Assembly (NCBI RefSeq): GCF_014201355.1
Contig: NZ_JACHEG010000002.1
Coordinates: 62,001 to 126,000 of the forward strand
Length of the DNA: 64,000 nucleotides
Reading direction: 5' to 3'
Source: Aliirhizobium wenxiniae
Lineage (GTDB): Bacteria; Pseudomonadota; Alphaproteobacteria; Rhizobiales; Rhizobiaceae
This document shows, in pieces, positions 54,454 to 63,112 of the stretch. Under the pieces are notes generated by a model that did no database searches, was not told the DNA's origin, and saw nothing but the letters and a program-made list of their open reading frames with translations. Numbering within the stretch: position 1 is the first letter of the stretch; every line of letters starts with the position of its first letter. A program made the translations under genes and the position numbers.

Positions 54454-55107
54454 TTAGCAGTTCGGAGTGGAGCAGCTTATGTCGCCGCTATAAGTAACGT
54501 TTCGCAGACTGAAGGTCTGCACGCTCGTCGGCGTTGAAGTCGAGCCGTCACCGGAAGTGCCGGCACCACCATCGGAGGCCCCTCCTCCGCCGATCGCAGA
54601 TGCGCCGCCAGCCGCCGCAGCGCCACCAGCAGCGCCTCCACCGAGCGCCGCGGTCTGTGTTTCATTCAGACCTGAAGTAAATGCCGTCTCAAGCCCGGCC
54701 ACTTCGACATCGGCAATTGCGGCCTGGATCTGGGCAACATATTCAGGATCGGCTGCAACGCATGAGCGAGCCACGCGCGCGAGACCGGCGCCGATCGCGG
54801 CGGCCTGGGATGGGCTGGCCTGCTTGGCAAGAGCCAGAAGCGGCGCAAGCGCATCGGCGCTGGAACCGGCAAGAGAGCGCACTTGGCTGGAAAGAGTGAG
54901 GCCACCGGATGGAAACTGGGTCAGCAATGCATCAGGAGCATCGAGAAAGGCCTGAATATCGGCGTTCGGCAGCTTGGCCGGCTCAACGAAACAACCTGCA
55001 GCCGGAGCGCTTGTCTGAGCACTGGCGCCAGCAATTCCAAATACTGCTGAGATAATCGCACCTGCAGCGGCGATTTTAGTGATGTTATTGATATAACGAG
55101 CACGCAT
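54454..55107 (-). CDS. Gly/Ala-rich secreted protein of unknown function
   Basis: A 217-aa protein with a signal peptide (first 30 residues, ending GASAQ), a helical middle part (LAPLLALAKQASPSQAAAIGAG) and a Gly/Ala/Ser-rich tail before a terminal pair of cysteines (SCSTPNC). GGAG is 7 bases before ATG 55107; an in-frame start at 55149 is upstream of it. It sits between the OPX gene and wzc, 24 bases before wzc, so it probably belongs to the export system. No relative is known to me. Confidence 0.7.
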   Translation of the reverse strand: MRARYINNITKIAAAGAIISAVFGIAGASAQTSAPAAGCFVEPAKLPNADIQAFLDAPDALLTQFPSGGLTLSSQVRSLAGSSADALAPLLALAKQASPSQAAAIGAGLARVARSCVAADPEYVAQIQAAIADVEVAGLETAFTSGLNETQTAALGGGAAGGAAAAGGASAIGGGGASDGGAGTSGDGSTSTPTSVQTFSLRNVTYSGDISCSTPNC

Positions 55108-55216
55108 TATACTTCTCCACCTTGGGCACTTCGACTGCAGCTTTTGCACGGATACATGCCACGATCAAGTTAAAGGTTAAGCCAAAGTTAATAACGATAG
55201 AAACCCAATATTTACG

Positions 55217-56422
55217 TCAGTTTAAGTCCCGAATAGCATCACGCGTGGATACTGCATCGGACGTTACGCCGGAAGCAGTCGACGTGACAGCATTCAGAAT
55301 CTCCAGGAACTTCAGGACTTCCACGGAGTCGGAATTCGATACGTAAATGACGTCCTTGTCCTGCATCGGGAACTTCTGTACCGCGAAGAACGCACCGGGA
55401 TCACGAAGATTGGCTCGGAAGATAACGGGGACGGTATTTCCCGTAAACTTCGCCGTATCTACACCAAGCTTGGACAGGAAGCTCTTTTCCACAGTGCGAT
55501 AGAGCATCAACTGAGCCGGGTTAGCCCGGGCATCAAGAAGCCCGCCGGCCTTGCCGAGGGCTTCACCCAAAGTCAGGTTCGACTCCTCGAAATCGAAGCG
55601 ACCATTCAGGCCGGATGCGCCGAAGGCCAGATAAGTACGGCGCTCGCGATCAACGAGGATCGTATCGCCGGGAGCAACATAGATATTTTCAGACGGCGTC
55701 GCCACGAGATGATCGTACTGTACGGTCGCAGACTTGCCGCGACGCTGCAGCGTCACATAAGTTTCGACGCCCGGCGCGCTCAGGCCACCGGCTTCCGACA
55801 GGACATCAAGAATGCGTTCGCCGGCTTCCGTAAGCTCGATCTTTGACGGAGTGCGAACGTCGCCGAGAACGGAGACCTGCGCCGAACGGCTTTCAACCTT
55901 CGTTATGACTACCTGTGGCTCGATCGCGCGGTTAGCGAGAACGTCTTCAATGTCACGCTGGACATCTTCAACAGCGCGACCAGCAGCACGAACACGGCCG
56001 GCATAAGGAACGCTCAACGTGCCATCGCGGTCGATCGTCTGCTGCGGAAGAGTTACATAATTGCCGGGACGGCTGCCTGCGTCGTTGGGGATGAACAAAC
56101 CGCCAGATTGCGATTCAAAAATGGAAACCTGAACGATGTCACCGACACCGAGGGGCAGGCTCGGGGCGCCACCACGCCCACCACCGAAACCACCAACGAG
56201 CGAGGTGGCGGTTGCCGACTGGACAAAATTCAGGACGGTCTTGTTGAGATCGACCAAAGCATAGTCGATGCCAACAGCCTGCGGTTTTTTCGCAGAGGTT
56301 ACCCTCGCCGTCGCCTGTGACTCGACATCTTTCACTGCCGGGCCGGAGCTCGGCAAGGATGTGCAACTCGTCAATGCCGTCGTCGACATGATTAGGAAAG
56401 TAGCGGCGGCTTTGATTTTCAC
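55217..56422 (-). CDS. Outer-membrane polysaccharide export lipoprotein (Wza/OPX)
   Basis: A 401-aa lipoprotein with lipobox LTSC at residue 20. The central part has the polysaccharide export domain (LGVGDIVQVSIFESQSGGL) and two SLBB-like repeats (PYAGRVRAAGRAVEDVQ and SVLGDVRTPSKIELTEAG). The C-terminus lacks an obvious membrane-spanning helix. With the Wzc-like protein it forms the channel across the periplasm and outer membrane. It is followed by the 217-aa gene after about 110 bases. Confidence 0.92.
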   Translation of the reverse strand: MKIKAAATFLIMSTTALTSCTSLPSSGPAVKDVESQATARVTSAKKPQAVGIDYALVDLNKTVLNFVQSATATSLVGGFGGGRGGAPSLPLGVGDIVQVSIFESQSGGLFIPNDAGSRPGNYVTLPQQTIDRDGTLSVPYAGRVRAAGRAVEDVQRDIEDVLANRAIEPQVVITKVESRSAQVSVLGDVRTPSKIELTEAGERILDVLSEAGGLSAPGVETYVTLQRRGKSATVQYDHLVATPSENIYVAPGDTILVDRERRTYLAFGASGLNGRFDFEESNLTLGEALGKAGGLLDARANPAQLMLYRTVEKSFLSKLGVDTAKFTGNTVPVIFRANLRDPGAFFAVQKFPMQDKDVIYVSNSDSVEVLKFLEILNAVTSTASGVTSDAVSTRDAIRDLN

Positions 56423-56764
56423 TTTTTATCCCCTGAAACCCGCCGCCAATATGCATGAACCAGCCGCTCTGGCCAGACCAGTTGCCCCGACCAATTTGAA
56501 ACAAGTAGTTCTTGCCGACGAGCTGTTGCGCCCTCGCAACATATTACAAATACACGAATAACGAATGGTTACGCTTAAGTTAATCCCGCACAATAACTGG
56601 GCGATGAAATGTTCAGAAGATTAGTTAACAGGCATCCTCTTTATTCCTGATCGCAGCGGCAGCAGATTTTCTGTCAGTAACTCAACAGGAAAACACCGAA
56701 AAATAACAGTCCTCAATTCTCGACAAGAAAAACTAAGGATTGATATTGCCGCTCTTCACAACCA
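56423..56764. other. Intergenic region OPX-polymerase
   Basis: About 340 AT-rich bases between two genes that read in the same (minus) direction. No gene is supported. A promoter for the OPX operon probably lies here; a GTTGCG...CGCAAC inverted pair (about 56523-56538) was seen but not assigned. Confidence 0.45.
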
Positions 56765-58255
56765 TCACGGATATCGTGCCGACGATGATTTGCCTGGCGG
56801 GTTCAGGCTGATTGTTACAAGTGGCGCCAGCAGGACCGCGACGATGACAGCCATCCCCGAGATCTGCAGTGAAAAGTCGAAGGCCGAATGAATGGCGACA
56901 AGCAAAAGGGCAGAAAGGCCTATCTCTGGCCCAAAGCGCAGCCCACGCCGCTGTCGCAAGCCGATCCAGAAAAAGCGGAGCAACATCAGAAATGCTACCA
57001 TCGCCATCATCACAAACATCAGGCCGAATGTAAAAATTCCCTCCAGATAGAAGTTATGCGCCCGGCCCCAAATACCATAGAGGCCACAGGCCGGATCGCG
57101 GTAACCGGGAAAAACATCCTCGAAGCTTGCAAGACCCGCCCCCCACGGAAACTGGTTGGCAACCGCAGACAAGATGCCCGGCATGACACAGTAACGACTA
57201 TCGCCCACCCCCTGCGCCTCCGCCCGCAACAATGTTCTGCCGCCGAAAATCTGAAGCACCAGGAACAAGATCAGCACGATGGCGACCAATTGGAGGCTGC
57301 GCTTCAGCCATGGCGCAATGCGCGGTGCAGAAGACGGCCGTCCTACTCTTTGTCTTTTAGACCGGCGGAACAGCCGGAGTACAAGGAGGCAGGTTATTGC
57401 AAAGAGACAGGAAAGAAGACCAGCGCGAGATTTAGTCAGCATGAGCGCAATCAGCGAGGTCGAAAACCACAGCCCATAACCAAGCGCTCGCCACTTGCTG
57501 TCGCGGTACCACCAGCGTCGCAAATCGGCAAAACCGATCCCCGGATCACCTAGCGCGTGAAGAAGCAAGGCGAGGTTCAGCAGGAGGATCAGACCAAAGT
57601 AGGTGGCTGCGGTATTTCGATTGACGAAAAAGCCGGTGAGGCTATCCAGATAGGCAATCTTGGGCCAGAAGAGCAAGGCATCCGGCGCAACCTCGAATTG
57701 GAGGATAGACAAGACAGAAACGATTCCGCCTGATACCGCAAGGGCTTTGACAGCTCCAACTGCACGATCATCAGTGTCGAACAACAGCAAGGCGAGCATA
57801 AATATTCCGAGCGGCAGGGCGATCCGCAAGGCAGAGGGCCAATCGTCTCCTGGCGCAAGCGATATGCTCGCGCTGCCGGAGGGCGCGATGCCGGCAACAT
57901 CCTGCCAAGCAGGCTGCGCAAACAAAGCGGAAGGCAGGGGCATCGCCTGCAGCGCAACCCACGCAAAAGCCATGATGATCAGAACCAGAGCCGAAACCAA
58001 GGCAACCCTGGTTCGCTCCGATATGCCGTTTACGATCGACACAACGGCGATCATCAAGAACACCGGCACGACCATTAGCGCGACCGTCTGGATCTCGACG
58101 GCACCGTAATTCAGGAGCCCGATCACGATCGGCCCCCAGAACAGCAGAACCAGCATGTAGCGCAGCCCCTTGCTGCCGGTGCGTTCCAGCGAAAGTTCCG
58201 ACATCATCTCCTCAGGCCCCTTAGCCATGCGCCCGGTCGCTGTCGCAATAGACAT
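56765..58255 (-). CDS. O-antigen ligase/polymerase (Wzy-like)
   Basis: A 496-aa inner-membrane protein with about 11 helices. KSRAGLLSCLFAI and the large periplasmic loop with WGAGLASFEDVFPGYRDPACG and WGRAHNFYLEGIFTFGL correspond to the Wzy_C ligase domain. It joins repeat units at the periplasmic face. The start is uncertain: ATG 58255, 58228, or 58207/58204 (just after GAGGAG). Confidence 0.85.
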   Translation of the reverse strand: MSIATATGRMAKGPEEMMSELSLERTGSKGLRYMLVLLFWGPIVIGLLNYGAVEIQTVALMVVPVFLMIAVVSIVNGISERTRVALVSALVLIIMAFAWVALQAMPLPSALFAQPAWQDVAGIAPSGSASISLAPGDDWPSALRIALPLGIFMLALLLFDTDDRAVGAVKALAVSGGIVSVLSILQFEVAPDALLFWPKIAYLDSLTGFFVNRNTAATYFGLILLLNLALLLHALGDPGIGFADLRRWWYRDSKWRALGYGLWFSTSLIALMLTKSRAGLLSCLFAITCLLVLRLFRRSKRQRVGRPSSAPRIAPWLKRSLQLVAIVLILFLVLQIFGGRTLLRAEAQGVGDSRYCVMPGILSAVANQFPWGAGLASFEDVFPGYRDPACGLYGIWGRAHNFYLEGIFTFGLMFVMMAMVAFLMLLRFFWIGLRQRRGLRFGPEIGLSALLLVAIHSAFDFSLQISGMAVIVAVLLAPLVTISLNPPGKSSSARYP

Positions 58256-58738
58256 CCAGACAGCTCATAAGCTCCCGCGCCCGCCAGCAAGATCGAAATC
58301 AGCATTCATACAGTCGGCCACGAGGTTTGCAGACGTGAGCTTGTATCGAATACACCGATGTAACGAAAGCATAGACGACAGTAGAGCAAAGCATTTTTTG
58401 TATACACTTAAAAAACCCGTGTGCATCACCATGAAAGCCGAAAGCAGCTGCAACGAACCATCTTGGCGATCGTGATAAAAGCGCCACGCCGTCCTTTGCG
58501 ATCCTTACCTTCTGCAAGAATTCGGCCAGCCGATTGAGACAGCCCGATCTGCTCCGCCTCAGGAACTCGCCCCTCCCCCAGAACTGCCAGTCGAAAAGGC
58601 GATCAGGAACGCTCATCCACAGGCATGTCGTATTGTTTCAATGCACATTCCCGAAACAGCGCGTTCGGCGCCAGCTGAAATTAAAGAAGCATAAACCATA
58701 TGCTTTGACAGCGTTTTAACCATCGCCAAAGCCGAGGC
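58256..58738. other. Intergenic region upstream of the polymerase gene
   Basis: About 480 bases. No convincing gene. The left end must hold the polymerase promoter (minus). TTGACA at 58705-58710, read on plus, could be the -35 for the small ORF at 58739, without a good -10. Confidence 0.5.
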
Positions 58739-58843
58739 ATGATCAGAATCATGACACGGCGTTTTAAAAATTATCTCCTGGTTTTCAGTATCTCGTTGGC
58801 GATGTGGGCACTCGTCATCGGGTTCATATTTTACATGTGGTAA
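58739..58843 (+). CDS. 34-aa putative membrane peptide
   Basis: ATG 58739 (or 58751) opens a frame of 34 codons ending TAA. Five basic residues (MIRIMTRRFK) precede one hydrophobic helix (LLVFSISLAMWALVIGFIF), the positive-inside pattern of small membrane proteins. GAGG at 58734-58737 is only one base from the first ATG and 13 from the second, so the start is unsettled. It lies alone in the 920-base gap between the polymerase and the sugar transferase. Confidence 0.4.
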   Translation: MIRIMTRRFKNYLLVFSISLAMWALVIGFIFYMW

Positions 58844-59178
58844 CGGGCCACCTTCCGAACAATAACGCCTAAGTTGCACCATTTCTCGCCCAGCGTTAAT
58901 GCAAATTCGCACAACAACTCCCGCAAATAAAGGCGTACGGACGGTACAGGCGCACGCAAACCGCGCATCTAGGAGAGAGATGGATGCGCCTTAACCCACT
59001 ATAAACAGGCACGAATCGACCGGCATTACTTGGGATTGCTCACTTAAGTGCAGCCCACATGCGTGCATATACATCGCAACGGGCATCGTATTTAACCTTT
59101 TTTTAATTTCTTCGCTGACAGCGCGATAGTTGTGCGCTATTAGATCAATATAAAGTTGATCCATAATATACTTGTGCG
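58844..59178. other. Intergenic region before the sugar transferase
   Basis: About 335 bases upstream of the sugar transferase. A 57-codon minus frame (58991-59164, start MDQLYIDLIAHNYRAVSEE) has protein-like composition but no ribosome site; noted as possible only. The region must hold the promoter for 59179. Confidence 0.4.
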
Positions 59179-59883
59179 GTGAATCCGGTGAATATCCTAC
59201 AGTTGGACGGACCCGAAACATTATCTCCCAATAGCGCGACATCGCAATTGGGGTTGAACCAGCTGCGGACCAGGATTTACTGGCATTTCGTGGCCAAAAG
59301 GTTCATCGACGTCATAATTTCGGCCAGTGCTCTGGTAATTCTGGCACCGGTGCTGCTGACTGTCTGCCTACTCATCAAGATTGAGAGTAAAGGTCCGGTT
59401 TCCTTCAGGCAGAACCGATGGGGCAAAGATTGCAAGCTTATCAGGATCTATAAATTCCGCTCCATGTATGTCGAACAATGCGACCACTCCGGAGTTGCTC
59501 AGACCGTTCGGGATGATCCACGCATCACCAGAGTGGGACGGGTCATACGGCGCCTGAATATCGACGAACTGCCACAATTGCTGAACGTGCTGAAGGGTGA
59601 CATGTCACTTGTCGGTCCTCGCTGCCACGCTGTCGGGATGCTTGCGGCCGGCATACCCTATGAAGAACTCGTGCCGGACTATCACGATCGGCACACAATG
59701 CGCCCCGGCATGACTGGCCTTGCCCAGATGCGCGGCCTCAGAGGACCGACCGATCGTGCCTCCAAGGCAAGGGCACGCATTGCCTGCGACCTCCACTATG
59801 TCCAAAACTTCTCTCTGTGGATGGATATTTCAATCATGGCGGGAACCGTCTACTCCGAAATCAAGGGCGGCAACGGGTTTTGA
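59179..59883 (+). CDS. Undecaprenyl-phosphate sugar phosphotransferase (PGT)
   Basis: A 234-aa bacterial sugar transferase that loads the first sugar phosphate on undecaprenyl phosphate. One membrane helix lies at about residues 44-67; GPVSFRQNRWG, YKFRSMYVE, NIDELPQLLNVLKGDMSLVGPR and MRPGMTGLAQ are the standard blocks. A stop codon at 59164 blocks any longer N-terminus, so the start is GTG 59179 or GTG 59188. The polymerase and export genes on the other strand and this gene together define the initiating and final steps. Confidence 0.93.
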   Translation: MNPVNILQLDGPETLSPNSATSQLGLNQLRTRIYWHFVAKRFIDVIISASALVILAPVLLTVCLLIKIESKGPVSFRQNRWGKDCKLIRIYKFRSMYVEQCDHSGVAQTVRDDPRITRVGRVIRRLNIDELPQLLNVLKGDMSLVGPRCHAVGMLAAGIPYEELVPDYHDRHTMRPGMTGLAQMRGLRGPTDRASKARARIACDLHYVQNFSLWMDISIMAGTVYSEIKGGNGF

Positions 59884-60098
59884 GCATGGGTTGGCATCCA
59901 ACTGTCCCAAGCCTTAATAATCGCGCCAAGCACATTATCATCCGCTTTGCGAAGCAGGTTTCAGGCTGAATCTGCTGGCGGCGGGTATTCTGCCGATAAC
60001 TGTCGCCGAGTTCGGGCGTTAAATATATTTTCTGAAAGTCGGGCAAAATCTGAGCGTATCGTCTAAGTAGACGAGGCTTACAATATAATGGATTGGCG

Positions 60099-61523
60099 AT
60101 GAAATTCGGCACGAGCGGACTGAGAGGCCTGGTTACCGATCTCGAAGGGCGTGCATCAGCACTTTATGCACAGGCATTCGCGACCCACCTGATTCGAAGC
60201 GGTCTTGCAAAGACCGGAGATCATATTCTGGTCGGACGTGACTTCCGCCCTTCCAGCCCATCCATCACCGCAACCTGCATAGGTGCGCTGGAGCGCGCGG
60301 GATTGGTCCCGCTCGATTGCGGAGCGCTGCCGACACCGGCGCTTGCACTTTATGGGCTGGAGACCGGCGCTGCTTCGCTGATGATCACCGGTTCCCATAT
60401 TCCGGCCGATCGTAACGGCATCAAGTTCTATCGCGCGGACGGCGAAATCGACAAACAGGACGAATTGCAGATCTCGGCGATCGCCACCGAACTGGGTGAT
60501 GCCGAGATCGATGCAACGCCTGGCACGGCACCCGACAAAAGCGATGCTGCGAATGCGCTGTTTGCCAAGCGTGTTTTATCCATCCTGCCGGCCGGCGCGC
60601 TCACCGGATTGAAAATCGGCGTCTATCAGCATTCGACCGTCGCACGCGACCTGCTGGTCGAAGCGATCCGGCACTACGGGGCCGAGGTTGTCGAACTCGG
60701 ATTTTCGGAGGATTTCATTCCGGTCGATACGGAGGCGGTTTCACCGGAGACGATCGCGTCGCTGCGCCAATGGGTTCGTGAACACGGTCTGGACGCTATC
60801 GTTTCAGCCGATGGCGACGGAGACCGCCCTCTCCTGTCCGATGAAACCGGCGAGCCGGTACGCGGCGACCTGCTCGGACTGATCTCCTCCCTCTTCCTCG
60901 GCGCAGACGTGGTCGTGACACCGGTCACATCCAATTCCGGCATCGAGGCGAACGGCAGCTTTCGCGTGGTTCGCACGCGGGTGGGCTCTCCCTTCGTCAT
61001 TGCCGGCATGAGCGAGGCACTGGCAGCGGGGCATGAGAAGGTCATGGGGTTCGAGGCCAATGGCGGCCTGCTGACAGCCTCCACCTTCTCCCTGTCGAGC
61101 GGATCGATCCGTCCGCTGCCGACACGCGACAGCTTTCTTCCCGTATTGGCGCCTCTCTGGCTTGCCGCGCAAAAGAAACTGCGCCTTTCGCAACTGGCAG
61201 AAGATTTCCGGATGCCGGTTGCCATGGCGGACCGGCTGGAAAATTTTCCGATCGAGACGAGTTCCGCACTGATGAAATATCTCAGGCAATCGGACAAGAA
61301 CCTCGAGACGTTCCTGTCGCCGATCGGCAAAGTTTCAAAGCAAAGCGATATCGACGGTTTGAGGGTCACCCTTGAGGACGGTCGCATCATCCATCTGCGT
61401 CCATCGGGCAATGCACCCGAAATGCGCTGCTATGTCGAGGCACCGACGGAAGAGGCTGCTGCGGCGCTGCTTGAAGATGGTCTGGCGCTGATCCGGCGCT
61501 TTGCGACCGAACGCAATATCTAA
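60099..61523 (+). CDS. manB: Phosphomannomutase
   Basis: A 474-aa alpha-D-phosphohexomutase that makes mannose-1-phosphate (possibly also glucose-1-phosphate). Active-site serine S99 in ITGSHIPADRNG, metal-binding D238-x-D240-x-D242 in ADGDGDRPLL, sugar loop EANGGLL near residue 322 and RPSGNAPEMRCYVE at the C-terminus are visible. ATG 60099 begins MKFGTSGLRG; a TTG two codons earlier is also open. It precedes manC by about 45 bases. Confidence 0.93.
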   Translation: MKFGTSGLRGLVTDLEGRASALYAQAFATHLIRSGLAKTGDHILVGRDFRPSSPSITATCIGALERAGLVPLDCGALPTPALALYGLETGAASLMITGSHIPADRNGIKFYRADGEIDKQDELQISAIATELGDAEIDATPGTAPDKSDAANALFAKRVLSILPAGALTGLKIGVYQHSTVARDLLVEAIRHYGAEVVELGFSEDFIPVDTEAVSPETIASLRQWVREHGLDAIVSADGDGDRPLLSDETGEPVRGDLLGLISSLFLGADVVVTPVTSNSGIEANGSFRVVRTRVGSPFVIAGMSEALAAGHEKVMGFEANGGLLTASTFSLSSGSIRPLPTRDSFLPVLAPLWLAAQKKLRLSQLAEDFRMPVAMADRLENFPIETSSALMKYLRQSDKNLETFLSPIGKVSKQSDIDGLRVTLEDGRIIHLRPSGNAPEMRCYVEAPTEEAAAALLEDGLALIRRFATERNI

Positions 61524-61569
61524 AGACAATTCCGGCACTGAACACAGAACGGCACAAGGCGGGGCAAGC

Positions 61570-62997
61570 ATGACTGACAAGATCATTCCGGTAATCATGG
61601 CGGGTGGCAAGGGAACGCGTCTTTGGCCGCTTTCGCGTGCGAGCGCGCCAAAACAGTTCATCCAGTTCACCGATGATCTCAGCCTGTTCCAGAAGACGCT
61701 GGAGCGCATTTCCGACAGCAGCCACTACGAGGCGCCTGTCGTCATCACCAATGAGGATTTCCGCTTTCTCGTTGCCGAGCAGGCCCGCGAACTGGACATC
61801 AAGCTCTCCGGCGTGCTGCTGGAGCCGACCGCGCGCAATACTGCGCCGGCCGTCGCGGCTGCCGCCGCCTTCGTGATGAAGAAATTCGGCGATGACGCCA
61901 TCATCCAGGTTCTCGCTTCCGATCATGAGATCGTCTCCGGCCAAAGCTATCAGGAAGCCATCGACATCGCATTCAAGACTGCCAAGGCTGGCAAGCTCGT
62001 CACCTTCGGTATCATGCCGACCGAAGCGGCAACCGGTTACGGTTATATAGAAGTTGGCAAAGATCTCGGTGACGGTGCCAAGGCTGTGAAACGTTTCGTC
62101 GAGAAGCCGGATGCCGACAAGGCCGCTGCCATGCTGGGTGCCGGCGGCTTCCTGTGGAACTCGGGCATCTTCATGTTTGGCGCCGCACAGGTTCTCTCCG
62201 AAATGCAGAAATATGCGCCCGCCGTTGCCGATGCGGCGGCTGCATCCGTTGCCAAGGCGCAGAACGATCTCGACTTCGTGCGGCTCGATGCAGAGGCGTT
62301 CAGCAAGGCCACCGACATTTCCATCGATTATGCGATCATGGAAAAGACCGCCAATGCTGCGGTCGTCCCCTCCTCCTTCTCCTGGTCCGACATGGGAAGC
62401 TGGGATGCCGTATGGAAGCTCGGCAAGCAGGATACCGACGGCAACGTCGCGCTCGGAAATGCTACGGTCGTCAACACCCGCAATTCGCTCGTCATGTCGC
62501 GCACCAGCCATCTCGCAGTTCAGGGATTGGATGGCGTTGCCGTCATCGCCAGCGAGGACGCCGTCTATGTCGGCAAGCTCGATGAGAGCCAAAGTGTCGG
62601 TTCTCTGGTCAAGCTGCTCGGATCAACCAAAGGCACCGCAGCACTGACCCAGACCCATCCGACCTCCTATCGCCCCTGGGGCGGATATACGTCGATCCTC
62701 AACGGTGACCGGTTCCAGGTGAAGCGGCTGTTCGTGACGCCGGGCAAGAAGCTGTCGTTGCAGAAGCATCATCACCGGTCCGAACACTGGATCTGCGTCA
62801 AGGGTACGGCGGAAGTCACGGTTGGCGACGAGATCAAGATCGTGCGCGAAAACGAGTCGGTCTACATTCCGCAGGGCGAAGTCCACCGCCTCGCAAATCC
62901 CGGCAAGATCATGCTCGAAATGATTGAGGTACAGACCGGTTCCTATCTCGGGGAAGACGACATCATCCGCATTGTCGATGAGTTCGGACGAGGGTAA
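61570..62997 (+). CDS. manC: Mannose-1-phosphate guanylyltransferase/mannose-6-phosphate isomerase
   Basis: A 475-aa two-domain enzyme that gives GDP-mannose. The N-terminal part has VIMAGGKGTRLWPLSR (residues 8-23) and the C-terminal cupin (PMI) has SYRPWGGYTSI and QKHHHRSEHWICVKG with metal-binding histidines. The start at 61570 is chosen by the family start MTDKIIPVIMAGG; the frame opens earlier but runs into manB. Confidence 0.95.
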   Translation: MTDKIIPVIMAGGKGTRLWPLSRASAPKQFIQFTDDLSLFQKTLERISDSSHYEAPVVITNEDFRFLVAEQARELDIKLSGVLLEPTARNTAPAVAAAAAFVMKKFGDDAIIQVLASDHEIVSGQSYQEAIDIAFKTAKAGKLVTFGIMPTEAATGYGYIEVGKDLGDGAKAVKRFVEKPDADKAAAMLGAGGFLWNSGIFMFGAAQVLSEMQKYAPAVADAAAASVAKAQNDLDFVRLDAEAFSKATDISIDYAIMEKTANAAVVPSSFSWSDMGSWDAVWKLGKQDTDGNVALGNATVVNTRNSLVMSRTSHLAVQGLDGVAVIASEDAVYVGKLDESQSVGSLVKLLGSTKGTAALTQTHPTSYRPWGGYTSILNGDRFQVKRLFVTPGKKLSLQKHHHRSEHWICVKGTAEVTVGDEIKIVRENESVYIPQGEVHRLANPGKIMLEMIEVQTGSYLGEDDIIRIVDEFGRG

Positions 62998-63016
62998 TAA
63001 CTGCCCTGACAAAAAG

Positions 63017-63045
63017 CGTAGCCGGTACTTATGTTGCCGGCTACG
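63017..63045 (+). other. Hairpin between manC and ugd
   Basis: CGTAGCCGG and CCGGCTACG (9 bp) enclose an 11-base loop, 19 bases after the manC stop. No T-tract follows, so it may be a partial terminator or a processing site in a shared transcript. Confidence 0.45.
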
Positions 63046-63112
63046 GTGTCATCGATCTGTCGGCGAAAAGTCTTATCGGTCGATTGGCATGATTTGATAG
63101 GAAGGCAGCTTT

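Noticed and set aside
58613-58912. 99-codon minus frame in the polymerase-sugar transferase gap
   Set aside because: Composition is not protein-like and it is antisense to the better 34-aa ORF.
61387-62592. 401-codon minus-strand frame
   Set aside because: Antisense to manB and manC, both with clear motifs.
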